Of a DNA stretch of 32,901 bases, positions 17,099 to 26,423 are shown piece after piece. The translations under genes and the position numbers were made by a program. Position 1 is the stretch's first letter. Each line of letters begins with the position of its first letter. Location: NCBI GenBank assembly GCA_035308365.1, contig DATGGU010000114.1:1-32901 (forward strand), given 5' to 3'. Source of the stretch: PALSA-505 sp035308365 (lineage in GTDB: Bacteria; Actinomycetota; Actinomycetes; Streptosporangiales; Streptosporangiaceae). The notes under the pieces were generated by a model. The model searched no databases, had not been told where the DNA came from, and saw only the letters and a list, made by a program, of their open reading frames with translations.

Positions 17099-17509
17099 TT
17101 AAACGAGCTCAGGGAAAAAGATCTTGATTTCTCGTTCGGCCGATTCCGGCGAGTCCGAGCCATGCACGACGTTCTCAGTAACCTGCAACGCGTGATCCCC
17201 CCGGATGGTGCCCGGCGCGGCGGCCAGCGGGTTGGTGGCGCCGGCCAGCGAGCGGAACGCCTCGACCACGCCCGGTCCCTCGGCGACCAGGGCGACCAGC
17301 GGACCCGAGGTGATGAACTCGATGAGCGGGCCGAAGAACGGCTTGCCCACGTGCTCGCCGTAGTGCACCTCGGCGACCGCACGGTCCAGCGTACGCAGAT
17401 CCATGGCGACGATCCGCAGGCCCCGGTCCTCGATCCTGGATATCACGGTCCCGATGAGGCCGCGGCGGACGCCGTCTGGCTTGATCAGGATCAGGGTGCG
17501 GTCAGCCAA
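17099..17509 (-). CDS. ndk: nucleoside diphosphate kinase
   Basis: A 136-aa enzyme that transfers the terminal phosphate between nucleoside triphosphates and diphosphates through a phospho-histidine. ADRTLILIKPDGVRRGLIG, HYGEHVGKPFF, GATNPLAAAPGTIRGDHA and the active-site NVVHGSDS (H116) are all present. An open frame reaches 17692, but TTG at 17509 gives the family N-terminus and has GGAGGA eight bases upstream. The protein has full normal length with the C-terminal FFPELV. It lies between the MFS-like gene and mreB. Confidence 0.97.
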   Translation of the reverse strand: MADRTLILIKPDGVRRGLIGTVISRIEDRGLRIVAMDLRTLDRAVAEVHYGEHVGKPFFGPLIEFITSGPLVALVAEGPGVVEAFRSLAGATNPLAAAPGTIRGDHALQVTENVVHGSDSPESAEREIKIFFPELV

Positions 17510-17589
17510 CGGGGTTCCTCCAGGAGCGTGGTGAGCAGCTAGCGGCTGGGCTCGGCAGGCGGGCCGGAAAGCATCCAGCGCGCCAAAGC

Positions 17590-19368
17590 TTACCCGCGCC
17601 CGGCCACCTCTTCCTGGTCTCGGCGCGCCCGGCCGAGAAGGAAAACTCCACCAGCCGTGGCCAGCGCCGCCGCCGCGGCGGCGCCCTCCCACCAGCTCAC
17701 CGCCCTGGCCAGCGAGCTCACCAGCCGGATCTGGATGGCGCCCGCCACCAGGTAACCGGTGAGTGAACCGGCGAGGGCGAGGGACAGCCCAGACATGGCC
17801 CCCGCCGCGGTCGCCTCGGCGATGCCGGCGCTGAGTGCCATCGTGACCCCGCCGCCGAGCAGCGCATAGGCCGCGACCGCGGCCAGCTCTGCCTGGTTCG
17901 CGCGGCCGCCGGCCGGGGCCACGATCAGGCCGGCGGCGGCGCAGGCCAGGCCGGCCAGGACACAGCGCAGCGCGGCGTTGCCGCTCGTACCCGCCGTGAA
18001 CTGCTTCCTGGTGCTCTTGTGCCGAGCGGCATGGGAACCCGGCCGCCCGCTCCTGGCGGCGCCACCCCGGCGCTGGCCGTCACGGCGGGCGATGCCAGTG
18101 CCCGCGGCTGCCGCGGCGGCGGCCGCCACCAGCGGCAAGGCCAGCGGCCGCGGTCCGGCGATCGCATCGGCCGTAGGCGCGAGAATGAACCCGGCGCACG
18201 CGCCGGTCAGCGGGAAACACAGCCGGCCGCGCACTCCCCCGGTCACCGCGTCGGCCGATGTCACCAGGGCGAGCCCGGCCAGGATGAACACCGCGACCCC
18301 GGCCGCGGCGGTCACCGACGCGGGGCTCTGGCCGCAGACGCCCAGATCCAGGGCGCCGAGCCCGGCCAGCGGCACGGCCATCAGGGCGAGCTGGGTCCGC
18401 TCGGCGGGGGTGACCGCCGAGCGCGGCTGTGGCCCCGAGCCGCCGGTCACCGCGATATACACGGCGGTGGCGGCGAGCGCGACCGCGGTCAGCCAGGGGA
18501 ACGGCTGCAACGCAGCGCGCCAGCCGCCGCCGGCCAGCCGGCCATGCATCAGCGGCACCGAGCCAACCAGGCTGATCACCGCGACCGCCACCCACCAGCG
18601 CGACAGCGGCCTGCGCCACCGGGGCGAGCGCTCCCAGCCGAGGGCCAGCGAGGCGGGCAGCGCCGTTCCCGCGCCGAGTCCGTGCAAGGCCCGGTCCAGG
18701 GCAATGCCCAGCACCGAGTGCACCGAGTTGCCCAGCAGGTCGGCCGCGCCGATCACAATCAGGCCCGCCAGCAGCGTTGGCCAGGCCCGGTGCCGCCGGG
18801 CCAGCACGGCCGCCACCGGCGCCGCACAGGCCATCACCGGCAGGGCGAGCCCGGCGGCCCGGACCAGCTCGGCCGGGCCGGCCTGCCCCGCCAGCCGGGC
18901 GATGACGGCGGCCGGCAACCCCAGCCCCAGCATGTTGGGCAGTTGCAGCAGGCTGAGCGGGACGACGCTGGCCACGATGAGCATCCCCGCCCCGGCCGCC
19001 AACGGCTCACCACGTTCCTGTGCCACGCCGGGAGCCGCGTCCGCCCCGGCCAGCGCAGCCGTGCGGGAACCAGACACCGGTGCTGCCGGTGCGGATTGCC
19101 TGGGTTCAGATGTCGAGCCAACAGACGCAGCTCGCTCAGCGGGCGCTACCTGCCCGCACGCTACCTGCCCGAACGCGGCCTGCCCTGACGCGGCCTGCCC
19201 TGGCGCGGCTCCTGGTGTGGTCCATCGCCCGATGCTCAGCGGCCCTTCGTCAACTGGAACGTCCGGGCTGCCTGAAGCATCACCAATATCACGAACAGTG
19301 CCGATATGATTACGAACTGTGCCCGCTCTCATCTGTGCGCCATCTGAGGCCCGGGGACGGCCAATCAC
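17590..19368 (-). CDS. MFS-like integral membrane protein, about 14 segments, function unknown
   Basis: A 592-aa protein: an N-terminal non-membrane region of about 125 residues, rich in Gly/Ala/Gln with the tandem pentads GQAAS-GQAAF-GQVAC-GQVAP, then about 14 hydrophobic segments to the end. The fourth segment (GIALDRALHGLGAGTALPASLAL) resembles the TM4 motif of DHA2-type (14-TM) major facilitator transporters, which suggests an MFS origin. The membrane part is extremely Ala/Gly-rich and a basic loop (about 430-460, ARRDGQRRGGAARSGRPGSHAARHK) follows segment 10. GTG at 19368 has AGGAG upstream; ATG at 19332 is an alternative. It lies between DUF4233 and ndk, which are usually adjacent in Streptomyces. 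Substrate unknown, and a non-transport role is possible. Confidence 0.75.
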   Translation of the reverse strand: MIGRPRASDGAQMRAGTVRNHIGTVRDIGDASGSPDVPVDEGPLSIGRWTTPGAAPGQAASGQAAFGQVACGQVAPAERAASVGSTSEPRQSAPAAPVSGSRTAALAGADAAPGVAQERGEPLAAGAGMLIVASVVPLSLLQLPNMLGLGLPAAVIARLAGQAGPAELVRAAGLALPVMACAAPVAAVLARRHRAWPTLLAGLIVIGAADLLGNSVHSVLGIALDRALHGLGAGTALPASLALGWERSPRWRRPLSRWWVAVAVISLVGSVPLMHGRLAGGGWRAALQPFPWLTAVALAATAVYIAVTGGSGPQPRSAVTPAERTQLALMAVPLAGLGALDLGVCGQSPASVTAAAGVAVFILAGLALVTSADAVTGGVRGRLCFPLTGACAGFILAPTADAIAGPRPLALPLVAAAAAAAAGTGIARRDGQRRGGAARSGRPGSHAARHKSTRKQFTAGTSGNAALRCVLAGLACAAAGLIVAPAGGRANQAELAAVAAYALLGGGVTMALSAGIAEATAAGAMSGLSLALAGSLTGYLVAGAIQIRLVSSLARAVSWWEGAAAAAALATAGGVFLLGRARRDQEEVAGRG

Positions 19369-19408
19369 GGAGTGTTCTCCTCTGATTACTCAGGGCAATA
19401 CGAGGAGA

Positions 19409-19750
19409 CTATCGCGGCTGTGTACGCTCCGCACTGCGCCCGAGACAGATTGCTATCACCCACAGCACGGTGAAGATCGCGCCAAGGGCGTACATGACCG
19501 GCACGACCGCCCCGGAAACGATCATCAGTAGTTGCAGGATGCTGCCGGTGACCAGGGCAAACCGCAGACCGGCCGGCCCGGCCGAGCGAATGGAGATCGC
19601 CACCGCGACCAGCACGGCCGCGCCGGCGAGCGCGCCTCCGGCCGGCCCGGCCGAGCCTGCGGCCACGTGACCGATCTTGATGGCGACCGGAATGGCCAGG
19701 CCGATGATGATCGCCTCGAAGATCAGCACGGTGGCGCACAGACGCCTCAT
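19409..19750 (-). CDS. DUF4233 family membrane protein
   Basis: A 113-aa protein with about four transmembrane segments (LIFEAIIIGLAIPVAIKIG; GGALAGAAVLVAVAISI; FALVTGSILQLLMIVSGAVVPVMYALG; AIFTVLWVIAICLG). It begins MRRLCATVLIFEAI, typical of DUF4233, a family that follows folC in actinobacteria. ATG at 19750 overlaps the folC stop by ATGA (19747-19750), so it is translated with folC. No function is established for the family. Confidence 0.9.
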   Translation of the reverse strand: MRRLCATVLIFEAIIIGLAIPVAIKIGHVAAGSAGPAGGALAGAAVLVAVAISIRSAGPAGLRFALVTGSILQLLMIVSGAVVPVMYALGAIFTVLWVIAICLGRSAERTQPR

Positions 19751-21186
19751 CCCGGGTCAGATCCTTCCGGGCCCGGCGGCCGGCCAGCGGGAACCAGCAG
19801 CGCCCTGGCATCACCAGCGGTGATCACCGAACCGGTGATGAGCACGCCGGCGGCGCCCGGCACCACGCTGCCGGAGACCTCGTCGGCCGCGCTGACCTCG
19901 TCGGCGAGCGTGACGGCCAGCTCGATCGCCTCGTCCAGCCGGGCGGCCCGATGCACCCGGTCCGCCCCGAACGCCGCTTCGGCCAGGTCGGCGAGCTTGG
20001 CCACCTCTATGGACCGGTCCGAGGAATTCCGGCTGACCACCAGGCTGTCGGCGACCGGCTCGAGCTCGTCCAGGATTCCCGGCACGTCCTTGTCCCCGCT
20101 CACCGCCAGCACGCAGATCAGCCTGGTGAAGGCGAACGCCTCGGTGATCGCCTCCATGGTGGCCGCCATCCCGGCCGGATTGTGCGCCGCGTCCACGATC
20201 GTCACCGGGCTGCGCCTGACCACTTCGAGGCGGCCGGGCGAGCGCACGGAGGCGAACGCCTCACGGACCCAGCCCTCGTCCAGCGGCCTGGGCTGATCGC
20301 CAGGCCCACAGTCGCCGTCCACCCCGGCGAAAGCTTCGACGGCGGCCAGCGCACATGCCGCGTTGCCCGCCTGGTGCCCGCCGAACAGCGGCAGGAACAC
20401 CTCGTGATAGTCGCCACGCAGGCCGCGCAACTCCAGCCGCTGGCCGCCCACGGCCAGGTCGCGGTCGAGCACGCCGAACTCGATGCCCTCGCGGGCGACG
20501 GTGGCACCCACCTCGGCGGCCCGGCGCAGCAGCACCTCGGCGGCGGCCACCGGCTGCTGGGCGAGCACCGCCACCGCCCCCGGCTTGATGATGCCGCTCT
20601 TGTCGCCCGCGATCGCCTCGACCGTGCTGCCGAGGTAGCGGGTGTGATCAATGGAGACCGGGGTGATCACGGCGACGGTCCCGTCGGCGATGTTGGTGCA
20701 GTCCCAGGTGCCACCGATCCCGACCTCGACGACGGCCACGTCCACCGGGGCGTCGGCGAACGCGGCGAACGCCATCCCGGTCAGCACCTCGAAGAACGAC
20801 AGCCGGGCCTCGTGCCGCCCGTCCACGATCGCCAGGTACGGCAGCAGTTCCTGGTAGAGCTCGACGAACCGCCGCGCGCCGAGCGGCTCGCCGTCCAGGC
20901 TGATCCGCTCGCGCATGCTGGTCAGATGCGGGCTGGTGAACAGCCCCGTACGCAGGCCCCGGGCGCGCAGCAGCGAGTCGATCATCCGCGCCGTCGACGT
21001 CTTGCCGTTGGTCCCGGTGATGTGGATGACCGGGCAGGCCCGCTGCGGGTCGCCGAGCAGGCTGGCCAGGTCGGCGATCCTGTCCAGGGTGGGGTCGATG
21101 GAGTGCTCGGGTCTGCGCGCCGCGATGTCCCGCTCCACCTCGGCCAGGGCAGCCCGGTACTGCGCGTCTGCGGGGTTGCCGGTCAC
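19747..21186 (-). CDS. folC: bifunctional folylpolyglutamate synthase / dihydrofolate synthase
   Basis: A 479-aa Mur-ligase-type enzyme that adds glutamate to dihydropteroate and tetrahydrofolates in folate synthesis. The P-loop is HITGTNGKTSTARM (about 55-68); further blocks are GLFTSPHLTSMRERI, VVEVGIGGTWDCTNI, ITPVSIDHTRYLGSTVEAIAGDKSGI (metal-binding His and carbamylated-Lys region) and VDAAHNPAGM. It is the usual neighbour of valS and DUF4233, though here a secreted protein gene separates it from valS. GTG at 21186 gives the best N-terminus; only a weak ribosome binding site is seen (CCAGG). Two acidic/Gly linkers near 295-305 and 435-450 are slightly longer than usual. Confidence 0.95.
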   Translation of the reverse strand: MTGNPADAQYRAALAEVERDIAARRPEHSIDPTLDRIADLASLLGDPQRACPVIHITGTNGKTSTARMIDSLLRARGLRTGLFTSPHLTSMRERISLDGEPLGARRFVELYQELLPYLAIVDGRHEARLSFFEVLTGMAFAAFADAPVDVAVVEVGIGGTWDCTNIADGTVAVITPVSIDHTRYLGSTVEAIAGDKSGIIKPGAVAVLAQQPVAAAEVLLRRAAEVGATVAREGIEFGVLDRDLAVGGQRLELRGLRGDYHEVFLPLFGGHQAGNAACALAAVEAFAGVDGDCGPGDQPRPLDEGWVREAFASVRSPGRLEVVRRSPVTIVDAAHNPAGMAATMEAITEAFAFTRLICVLAVSGDKDVPGILDELEPVADSLVVSRNSSDRSIEVAKLADLAEAAFGADRVHRAARLDEAIELAVTLADEVSAADEVSGSVVPGAAGVLITGSVITAGDARALLVPAGRPPGPEGSDPG

Positions 21187-21253
21187 CCTGGCAGCCTACC
21201 CGCTCGGTGATCACGCGAGGTTGCCCGGCAACCGGCGGGTGCCCGCCGGAGAG

Positions 21254-23260
21254 CTAACCCGACACGGTCATGACCCGGAAGGCGATGGGCTCGGCGAACA
21301 CCACGTTCGGGCCGTCCATCGCTATCCCGTCGGGCTGGTCGATCTCGGCGCTGACGGCCGGGCCGCCCTCGCCGGTGGATCCGGCCGTGCCGTTACCGGC
21401 GATCGTGTAGATGTCCCCGGCGGTCATGGCCACCCCGTAGAACGTGCCGGCCGTGGCGGCCACCACCCGGACCCGGTTGCCGATGGTGTCGGAGATCACC
21501 ACGTTCCCGCTGCTGTCGACCGCCATGTCCTCCGGCCCGTTCAGCTCGGCCGCGGTCGCCGGGCCACCGTCACCGGAGTACCCGCCCGTGCCGTTGCCCG
21601 CCACGGTATAGATGTGCCCGGCCTTCATGGCCTGCCCGTAGAACGTGCCGGCCGCGGCGGCCACCACGCGGACCCGGTTGGACCAGGTGTCAGCGATCAG
21701 GATGTTCCCCGCTGCGTCCACGGCCGCACCCTCGGGCTCGTAGAGCGGTTCCCTGGTGGCCACCCCGCCGTCGCCGGAGTAGTTGCAGGTGCCATTGCCT
21801 GCCACGGTGTAGCGGTCACCCGCGGTCATCGCCTGGCCGTAGAACGTGCCCGACGACGTCGCCACGACGTAGATCCGGCAGGCGGTCCTGTCGTCGATCA
21901 CCAGGTTCCCCACCGAGTCCACGGCCACCGTCTGCGGGTACTTCAGCCGCGAGCCGACCGCGGGAATGCCGTTACCCGGCCTGCTGCCACCGCCCGCGAC
22001 CGTGTAGATGCTCCCGGCCGTCATGGCCTGGCCGTAGAACGTGCCGGTGGACGCCGCCACCACGCGGATCCGGTGGTTCAGCGTGTCGGCGATCACCACG
22101 TTGCCATCGTGGTCCACCGCCACCCCCCAGGGCTCCTTCAGCGCGGCGTTCGCGGCGGGCCCGCCATCGCCGGCGAAGGCGAACTTCCCGTCCCCGGCGA
22201 GTTCGTAGATGTCGCCGGCCGTCATGGCCCGCCCGTAGAACGTGCCCGTTGACGCCGCCACCACCCGGATCCGGCTGTTGAGGGTGTCGGCGACTATCTC
22301 GTTGCCGGCGCCGTCCGCGGCCACGTCCTCGGGGTAGTGGATCACGGCCGCCGTAGCTGGACCGCCGTCACCGGAGAAGTAGGAGCTGCTGACGCCGGCC
22401 ACGGCATAGGTGTTCCCCGCGGCCATCGGCTGCCCGTAGAACCTCCCGCTGCTGACGGCGTACGCCGCCACATAGCTGCCGTCGGCGAACACCAGGTTCC
22501 CCGAGCCGTCCAGCGTGACCGAGCTTGGGGAGAACCAGCGGCCGGGCTGGGACCCGCCCCCGCGCCGCAGGACGGGGAAGGCGTGCACCTGGTAGATGTC
22601 CCCGGCGGTCATCGGCTGCCCGTAGAACGTGCCGTCGGAGTTCGCCACGACGAACACCCCGGCGCCCGGCCGGAGATCGGCGGTCAGCAGCACGTTCCCC
22701 GCCTTGTCGACGGTCACGCCCGACGCGCGGTCAATCCCGCTCTGGGTTGCCGGGCCACCCGGCACCGGCGTGGTGCTGCCGTTGCCAGCGATCGTGTAGA
22801 TGTCCCCGGCGGTCATCGGCTGCCCGTAGAACGTGCCGGTGGTCTCCGCGACCACGCGGATCCGGTTGTTGAAGGTGTCGGCGATCAGCACGTTCCCCGC
22901 GCTGTCCACGGACACCGCGTCCGGGTAGGAGAGCTCGGCCGAGACCGCCGGGCCGCCGTCACCGGAGAATCCGCTGTCGCCGTTGCCCGCGAGCTGGTAG
23001 ATGAACCCGGCCTTCATGCGCTGGCCGTAGAACGTGCCGCCCCGGTTCGCCACCACCCGGATCTGCTGGTTGCAGGAGTCGGCGATGATCGCGTTCCCCG
23101 CGTGATCCAGCGCCACCGAAGGACAGTGCAACTCCGCGGTGGTGGCCGGGATGCCGTTGCCGTTGAACCCGGCCCAGAAGGTGCCCGTGATCGTGTAGAT
23201 GTGCCCGGCGGTCATGGTCACGTGGTAGAAGGTGCCGGTCCTGGCCGCGGCCACCCGGAC
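21254..23260 (-). repeat. NHL-repeat coding units
   Basis: About ten clear copies of a unit of roughly 165-200 bases, each containing CGTTCTACGG-type codons for GTFYG and codons for MTAGDIY, follow one another without spacers. DNA identity between neighbouring units is high enough (for example CCGTAGAACGTGCC on the plus strand recurs) to allow recombination between them. Confidence 0.85.
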
Positions 23261-23728
23261 CCGGTTGTTGAGCGAATCAGCGATCACCAGGTTCCCGCTC
23301 GGGGCGACCGCCACGGCGCCGGCGCCGAGCCCGGCGTCGGTGGCCAGGCCGCCGTCGTTGAGCGCGGCGTTCCCGGCGTCGCTCGCGCCCACCGGGGTTG
23401 TCAGCCTGCCGCCCGAGCCCAGTTCCTGCACGTATCCGTCGGCGATGTACAGGTCCCCGTGACCGTAGGCCACACCGGTGGGGCCGATGGCGATCTTGGT
23501 GGCCGGGCCGGGGCCGCCAGGTCCGCCCGCTGCCGTCGACAGCGTCCCGGCGGCGGTTTGAGGCGCGTGATGCCCGGCCATGGCGGCCGGCGCCGGGCCT
23601 GCCGGGATCAGCGCGGCCAGCGCCGCCGCGGCGACGCCCAGCATGGCCAGCCAGCGACTGGTTGCAGCCCGAGATGGAACACGATTACTTGGAGGCATGA
23701 ACCACAATGTAACGGAAATTCCGGCCAT
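21254..23728 (-). CDS. secreted NHL-repeat (beta-propeller) protein
   Basis: An 824-aa exported protein. From M11 the N-terminus is a signal peptide: basic start, hydrophobic LAMLGVAAAALAALI, Ala-rich end APAAMA. The rest is about eleven units of roughly 55-65 residues of the form GTFYGQ-MTAGDIYTIAGNG---GDGGPA---L--P--VAVD--GNV-IADT-NNRIRVVA, the NHL pattern that builds beta-propellers; eleven units would make two propellers. No catalytic motif, anchor or LPXTG is seen. Start is ATG 23728 or, better for the signal peptide, ATG 23698; neither has a strong ribosome binding site. It lies 27 bases after valS and 67 before folC, which it separates from their usual contact. Ligand unknown. Confidence 0.88.
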   Translation of the reverse strand: MAGISVTLWFMPPSNRVPSRAATSRWLAMLGVAAAALAALIPAGPAPAAMAGHHAPQTAAGTLSTAAGGPGGPGPATKIAIGPTGVAYGHGDLYIADGYVQELGSGGRLTTPVGASDAGNAALNDGGLATDAGLGAGAVAVAPSGNLVIADSLNNRVRVAAARTGTFYHVTMTAGHIYTITGTFWAGFNGNGIPATTAELHCPSVALDHAGNAIIADSCNQQIRVVANRGGTFYGQRMKAGFIYQLAGNGDSGFSGDGGPAVSAELSYPDAVSVDSAGNVLIADTFNNRIRVVAETTGTFYGQPMTAGDIYTIAGNGSTTPVPGGPATQSGIDRASGVTVDKAGNVLLTADLRPGAGVFVVANSDGTFYGQPMTAGDIYQVHAFPVLRRGGGSQPGRWFSPSSVTLDGSGNLVFADGSYVAAYAVSSGRFYGQPMAAGNTYAVAGVSSSYFSGDGGPATAAVIHYPEDVAADGAGNEIVADTLNSRIRVVAASTGTFYGRAMTAGDIYELAGDGKFAFAGDGGPAANAALKEPWGVAVDHDGNVVIADTLNHRIRVVAASTGTFYGQAMTAGSIYTVAGGGSRPGNGIPAVGSRLKYPQTVAVDSVGNLVIDDRTACRIYVVATSSGTFYGQAMTAGDRYTVAGNGTCNYSGDGGVATREPLYEPEGAAVDAAGNILIADTWSNRVRVVAAAAGTFYGQAMKAGHIYTVAGNGTGGYSGDGGPATAAELNGPEDMAVDSSGNVVISDTIGNRVRVVAATAGTFYGVAMTAGDIYTIAGNGTAGSTGEGGPAVSAEIDQPDGIAMDGPNVVFAEPIAFRVMTVSG

Positions 23729-23755
23729 GTGTAAGGCTCGACCCGACCACCCGTC

Positions 23756-26392
23756 CTACCCCGGCGGAAGGGCAGCGAGCCTCGCGTTGAGGGCAGCGAT
23801 CTCGGCCTCGGCGGCGGCCAGCCGCTGCCGGGTCTTCTCGATCACGGCGGCCGGCGCCTTCGCGGTGAAGCCGGCGTTCGCCAGCTTGCGCCGCGTGCGG
23901 TCCACTTCTTCGGCGGCCACCGCGAGATCCTTTTCCAGGCGGCGGCGCTCGGCTCCGACGTCCACCGCCCCGGCCGTGTCGATTTCGACGGTCACCCCTT
24001 CGGCCTGGACCGAGGCGGTAGGCGCGAACGCCTCCGAAACGTCGGTGAGCCGCAGCAGTGCCCGGATGCTCGCCTCGTGCGCGGCCAGCGCGGTCCCTTC
24101 GATGCCGGTCAGCCGGGCGGCCACCCGCTGGCCGGGATGCAGCCCCTGATCAGACCGGAACCGGCGCACCTGGGTCACCAGCCGCATCAGCGCCCCGATC
24201 TCCGCCTCCGCGGCAGGGTCGCTGGCAGAGCCGGGAGCCGACGGCCACGCGGCCACCATGACCGACTCGCCGCCGGTGAGCGCGGTCCACAGCTCATCGG
24301 TGACGAACGGCATCACCGGGTGCAGCAAGCGCAGCAGCCGGTCGAGCACGTAGCCGAGCACGGCCCGCGTTCGCCCGGCCGCCCCGGAGCCGGGGCCGGT
24401 CAGCGCGACCTTGGCCAGTTCCAGGTACCAGTCGCAGTACTCGTCCCAGGCGAAGTGGTAGAGCACCTCGCTGAGCTTGCCGAACTCGTACTGCTCGAAC
24501 AGCGCGTCCACCTCGGCGGTGACCGAGGCGAGCCGGGACAGGATCCAGCGGTCGGGCACGGACAGCGTCTGGGAGGCAGGCAGCGCGTCCGGGACATACG
24601 CCCCGTTCATCAGGGAGAACCTGGCCGCGTTCCACAGCTTGTTGCAGAAGTTTCTGGCGCCGGCCGCCCATTCTTCGCTGACCGCGACGTCGCTGCCCGG
24701 ATTGGCGCCGCGGGCGAAGGTGAACCGCACCGCGTCGGCGCCGAACCGGTCAATCCAGTCCAGCGGGTCCACGGTATTGCCACGCGACTTGGAGATTTTC
24801 TTGCCCCGCGCATCGCGTACCAGGCCGTGCAGCACCACCGTACGGAAGGGGACGGCGTCCGCCGGGTCCTGAACGCGCATTGCGTACAGGCTCAGCATCA
24901 TCATCCGGGCGACCCAGAAGAACAGGATGTCGTAGCCGGTGACCAGCACGCTGGTGGGATAGAAATCCCGGAGGTCCTGTGTGTCGTCGGGCCAGCCCAG
25001 GGTGGAGAACGCCCACAGGCCAGAGGAAAACCAGGTGTCGAGCACATCGCTGTCCTGGCGCCAGCCCTCACCCGACGGCGGCTGCTCGCCGGGCTGGGGG
25101 CACACGACCTCGCCGTCCGGCCCGTAGAAGACCGGGATCCGGTGTCCCCACCAGAGCTGGCGGCTGATGCACCAGTCGTGCATGTCATCGACCCAGTCGA
25201 AGTACCTGGCGGCCATCTCGGCCGGATGCAGCTTGACCCGGCCGTCACGCACGGCGTCGCCGGCCGCCTTGGCCAGGGGCGCGACCTTGACGAACCACTG
25301 CAGCGACAGGCGCGGCTCCACCGTGGTGCCGCACCGGCCGCAGTGCCCGACCGCGTGCAGGTACGGGCGGCGCTCGGCAACCACCCTGCCCTGCTCCCGC
25401 AGCGCGGCGAGCACCGCCGGGCGCGCCTCGAACCTGTCCAGGCCCTGGAACGGACCGGGTGCCGTGATCACGCCGCGCTCGTCCATGACGGCGATGGCGG
25501 GCAGGTCGTGACGGCGGCTGATCTCGAAGTCGTTGGGATCGTGGGCGGGGGTCACCTTCACCGCGCCGGTGCCGAACTCCGGGTCCACGTGCGGGTCGGC
25601 GACCACCGGGATGCGCCGGCCGGTCAGCGGCAGCCCGACCGTGCGGCCGGCCATCCGCGCGTACCTGGCGTCGTCCGGGTGTACGGCCACGGCCGTGTCG
25701 CCGAGCATCGTCTCGGCCCGGGTGGTCGCGACCACGATCGAGTCCTCGCCGTCGCCGTACCGGATCGAGACCAGCTCGCCCTCTTCGTCGGCGTGGTCCA
25801 CTTCGATGTCGGAAAGCGCGGTGAGGCAGCGCGGACACCAGTTGATGATCCGCTCGGCCCGGTAGATGAGCCCGTCGTCATACAGCTTCTTGAACATCGT
25901 GTGGACGGCCCGGGACAGGCCCTCGTCCATGGTGAACCGCTCGCGGGTCCAGTCCACGCTGTCGCCCAGCCGCCGCATCTGGCCCAGGATCGCGCCGCCC
26001 GAGCTGGCCTTCCACTCCCAGACCCGCTCGACGAACTTCTCCCGGCCCAGGTCGTGCCGGCTCAGTCCCTCCTTGGCCAGCTCGCGCTCGACCACGTTCT
26101 GGGTCGCGATGCCGGCGTGGTCCATGCCGGGCAGCCACAGCGTGCGGTACCCCTGCATCCGGCGCCGCCTGATCAGTGCGTCGATGATCGTGTGCTCCAG
26201 TGCGTGGCCGATGTGCAGCGAACCGGTCACGTTGGGCGGCGGAATCACGATCGCGTAGGCCGGCCCGCTGTCGCCAGGGGTGAACAGCCCGGCGTTCGCC
26301 CACCCCTCGTACCTGCGCGTCTCTACATCGGCCGGCGCATACTGCGGGGCAAGCTGGCTACGGTCAGTCGTCATGGAAGGATCAGCGGTCAC
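23756..26392 (-). CDS. valS: valyl-tRNA synthetase
   Basis: An 878-aa class I aminoacyl-tRNA synthetase that charges tRNA-Val. The HIGH signature is at 60-63 (PPPNVTGSLHIGHALEHTIID) and the KMSKS signature is KKISKSRGN around residue 533; between them are the editing domain (TTRAETMLGDTAVAVHPDD, TPAHDPNDFEI) and the binding of YFMWCIS-type block (HDWCISRQLWWGHRIPVFY). The C-terminal coiled coil of ValRS (RRRLEKDLAVAAEEVDRTRRKLAN...) is present at about 800-875. The start is GTG 26392 or ATG 26374; no clear ribosome binding site decides. It follows clpX by about 30 bases. Confidence 0.97.
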   Translation of the reverse strand: MTADPSMTTDRSQLAPQYAPADVETRRYEGWANAGLFTPGDSGPAYAIVIPPPNVTGSLHIGHALEHTIIDALIRRRRMQGYRTLWLPGMDHAGIATQNVVERELAKEGLSRHDLGREKFVERVWEWKASSGGAILGQMRRLGDSVDWTRERFTMDEGLSRAVHTMFKKLYDDGLIYRAERIINWCPRCLTALSDIEVDHADEEGELVSIRYGDGEDSIVVATTRAETMLGDTAVAVHPDDARYARMAGRTVGLPLTGRRIPVVADPHVDPEFGTGAVKVTPAHDPNDFEISRRHDLPAIAVMDERGVITAPGPFQGLDRFEARPAVLAALREQGRVVAERRPYLHAVGHCGRCGTTVEPRLSLQWFVKVAPLAKAAGDAVRDGRVKLHPAEMAARYFDWVDDMHDWCISRQLWWGHRIPVFYGPDGEVVCPQPGEQPPSGEGWRQDSDVLDTWFSSGLWAFSTLGWPDDTQDLRDFYPTSVLVTGYDILFFWVARMMMLSLYAMRVQDPADAVPFRTVVLHGLVRDARGKKISKSRGNTVDPLDWIDRFGADAVRFTFARGANPGSDVAVSEEWAAGARNFCNKLWNAARFSLMNGAYVPDALPASQTLSVPDRWILSRLASVTAEVDALFEQYEFGKLSEVLYHFAWDEYCDWYLELAKVALTGPGSGAAGRTRAVLGYVLDRLLRLLHPVMPFVTDELWTALTGGESVMVAAWPSAPGSASDPAAEAEIGALMRLVTQVRRFRSDQGLHPGQRVAARLTGIEGTALAAHEASIRALLRLTDVSEAFAPTASVQAEGVTVEIDTAGAVDVGAERRRLEKDLAVAAEEVDRTRRKLANAGFTAKAPAAVIEKTRQRLAAAEAEIAALNARLAALPPG

Positions 26393-26423
26393 GACAGGTG
26401 AGTCTACGGATTGCGAGGAGTGG

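Noticed and set aside
18019..19188. Plus-strand frame opposite the MFS-like gene
   Set aside because: Composition is Gly/Arg/Gln noise typical of antisense frames; the minus-strand frame has clear membrane segments and a ribosome binding site.
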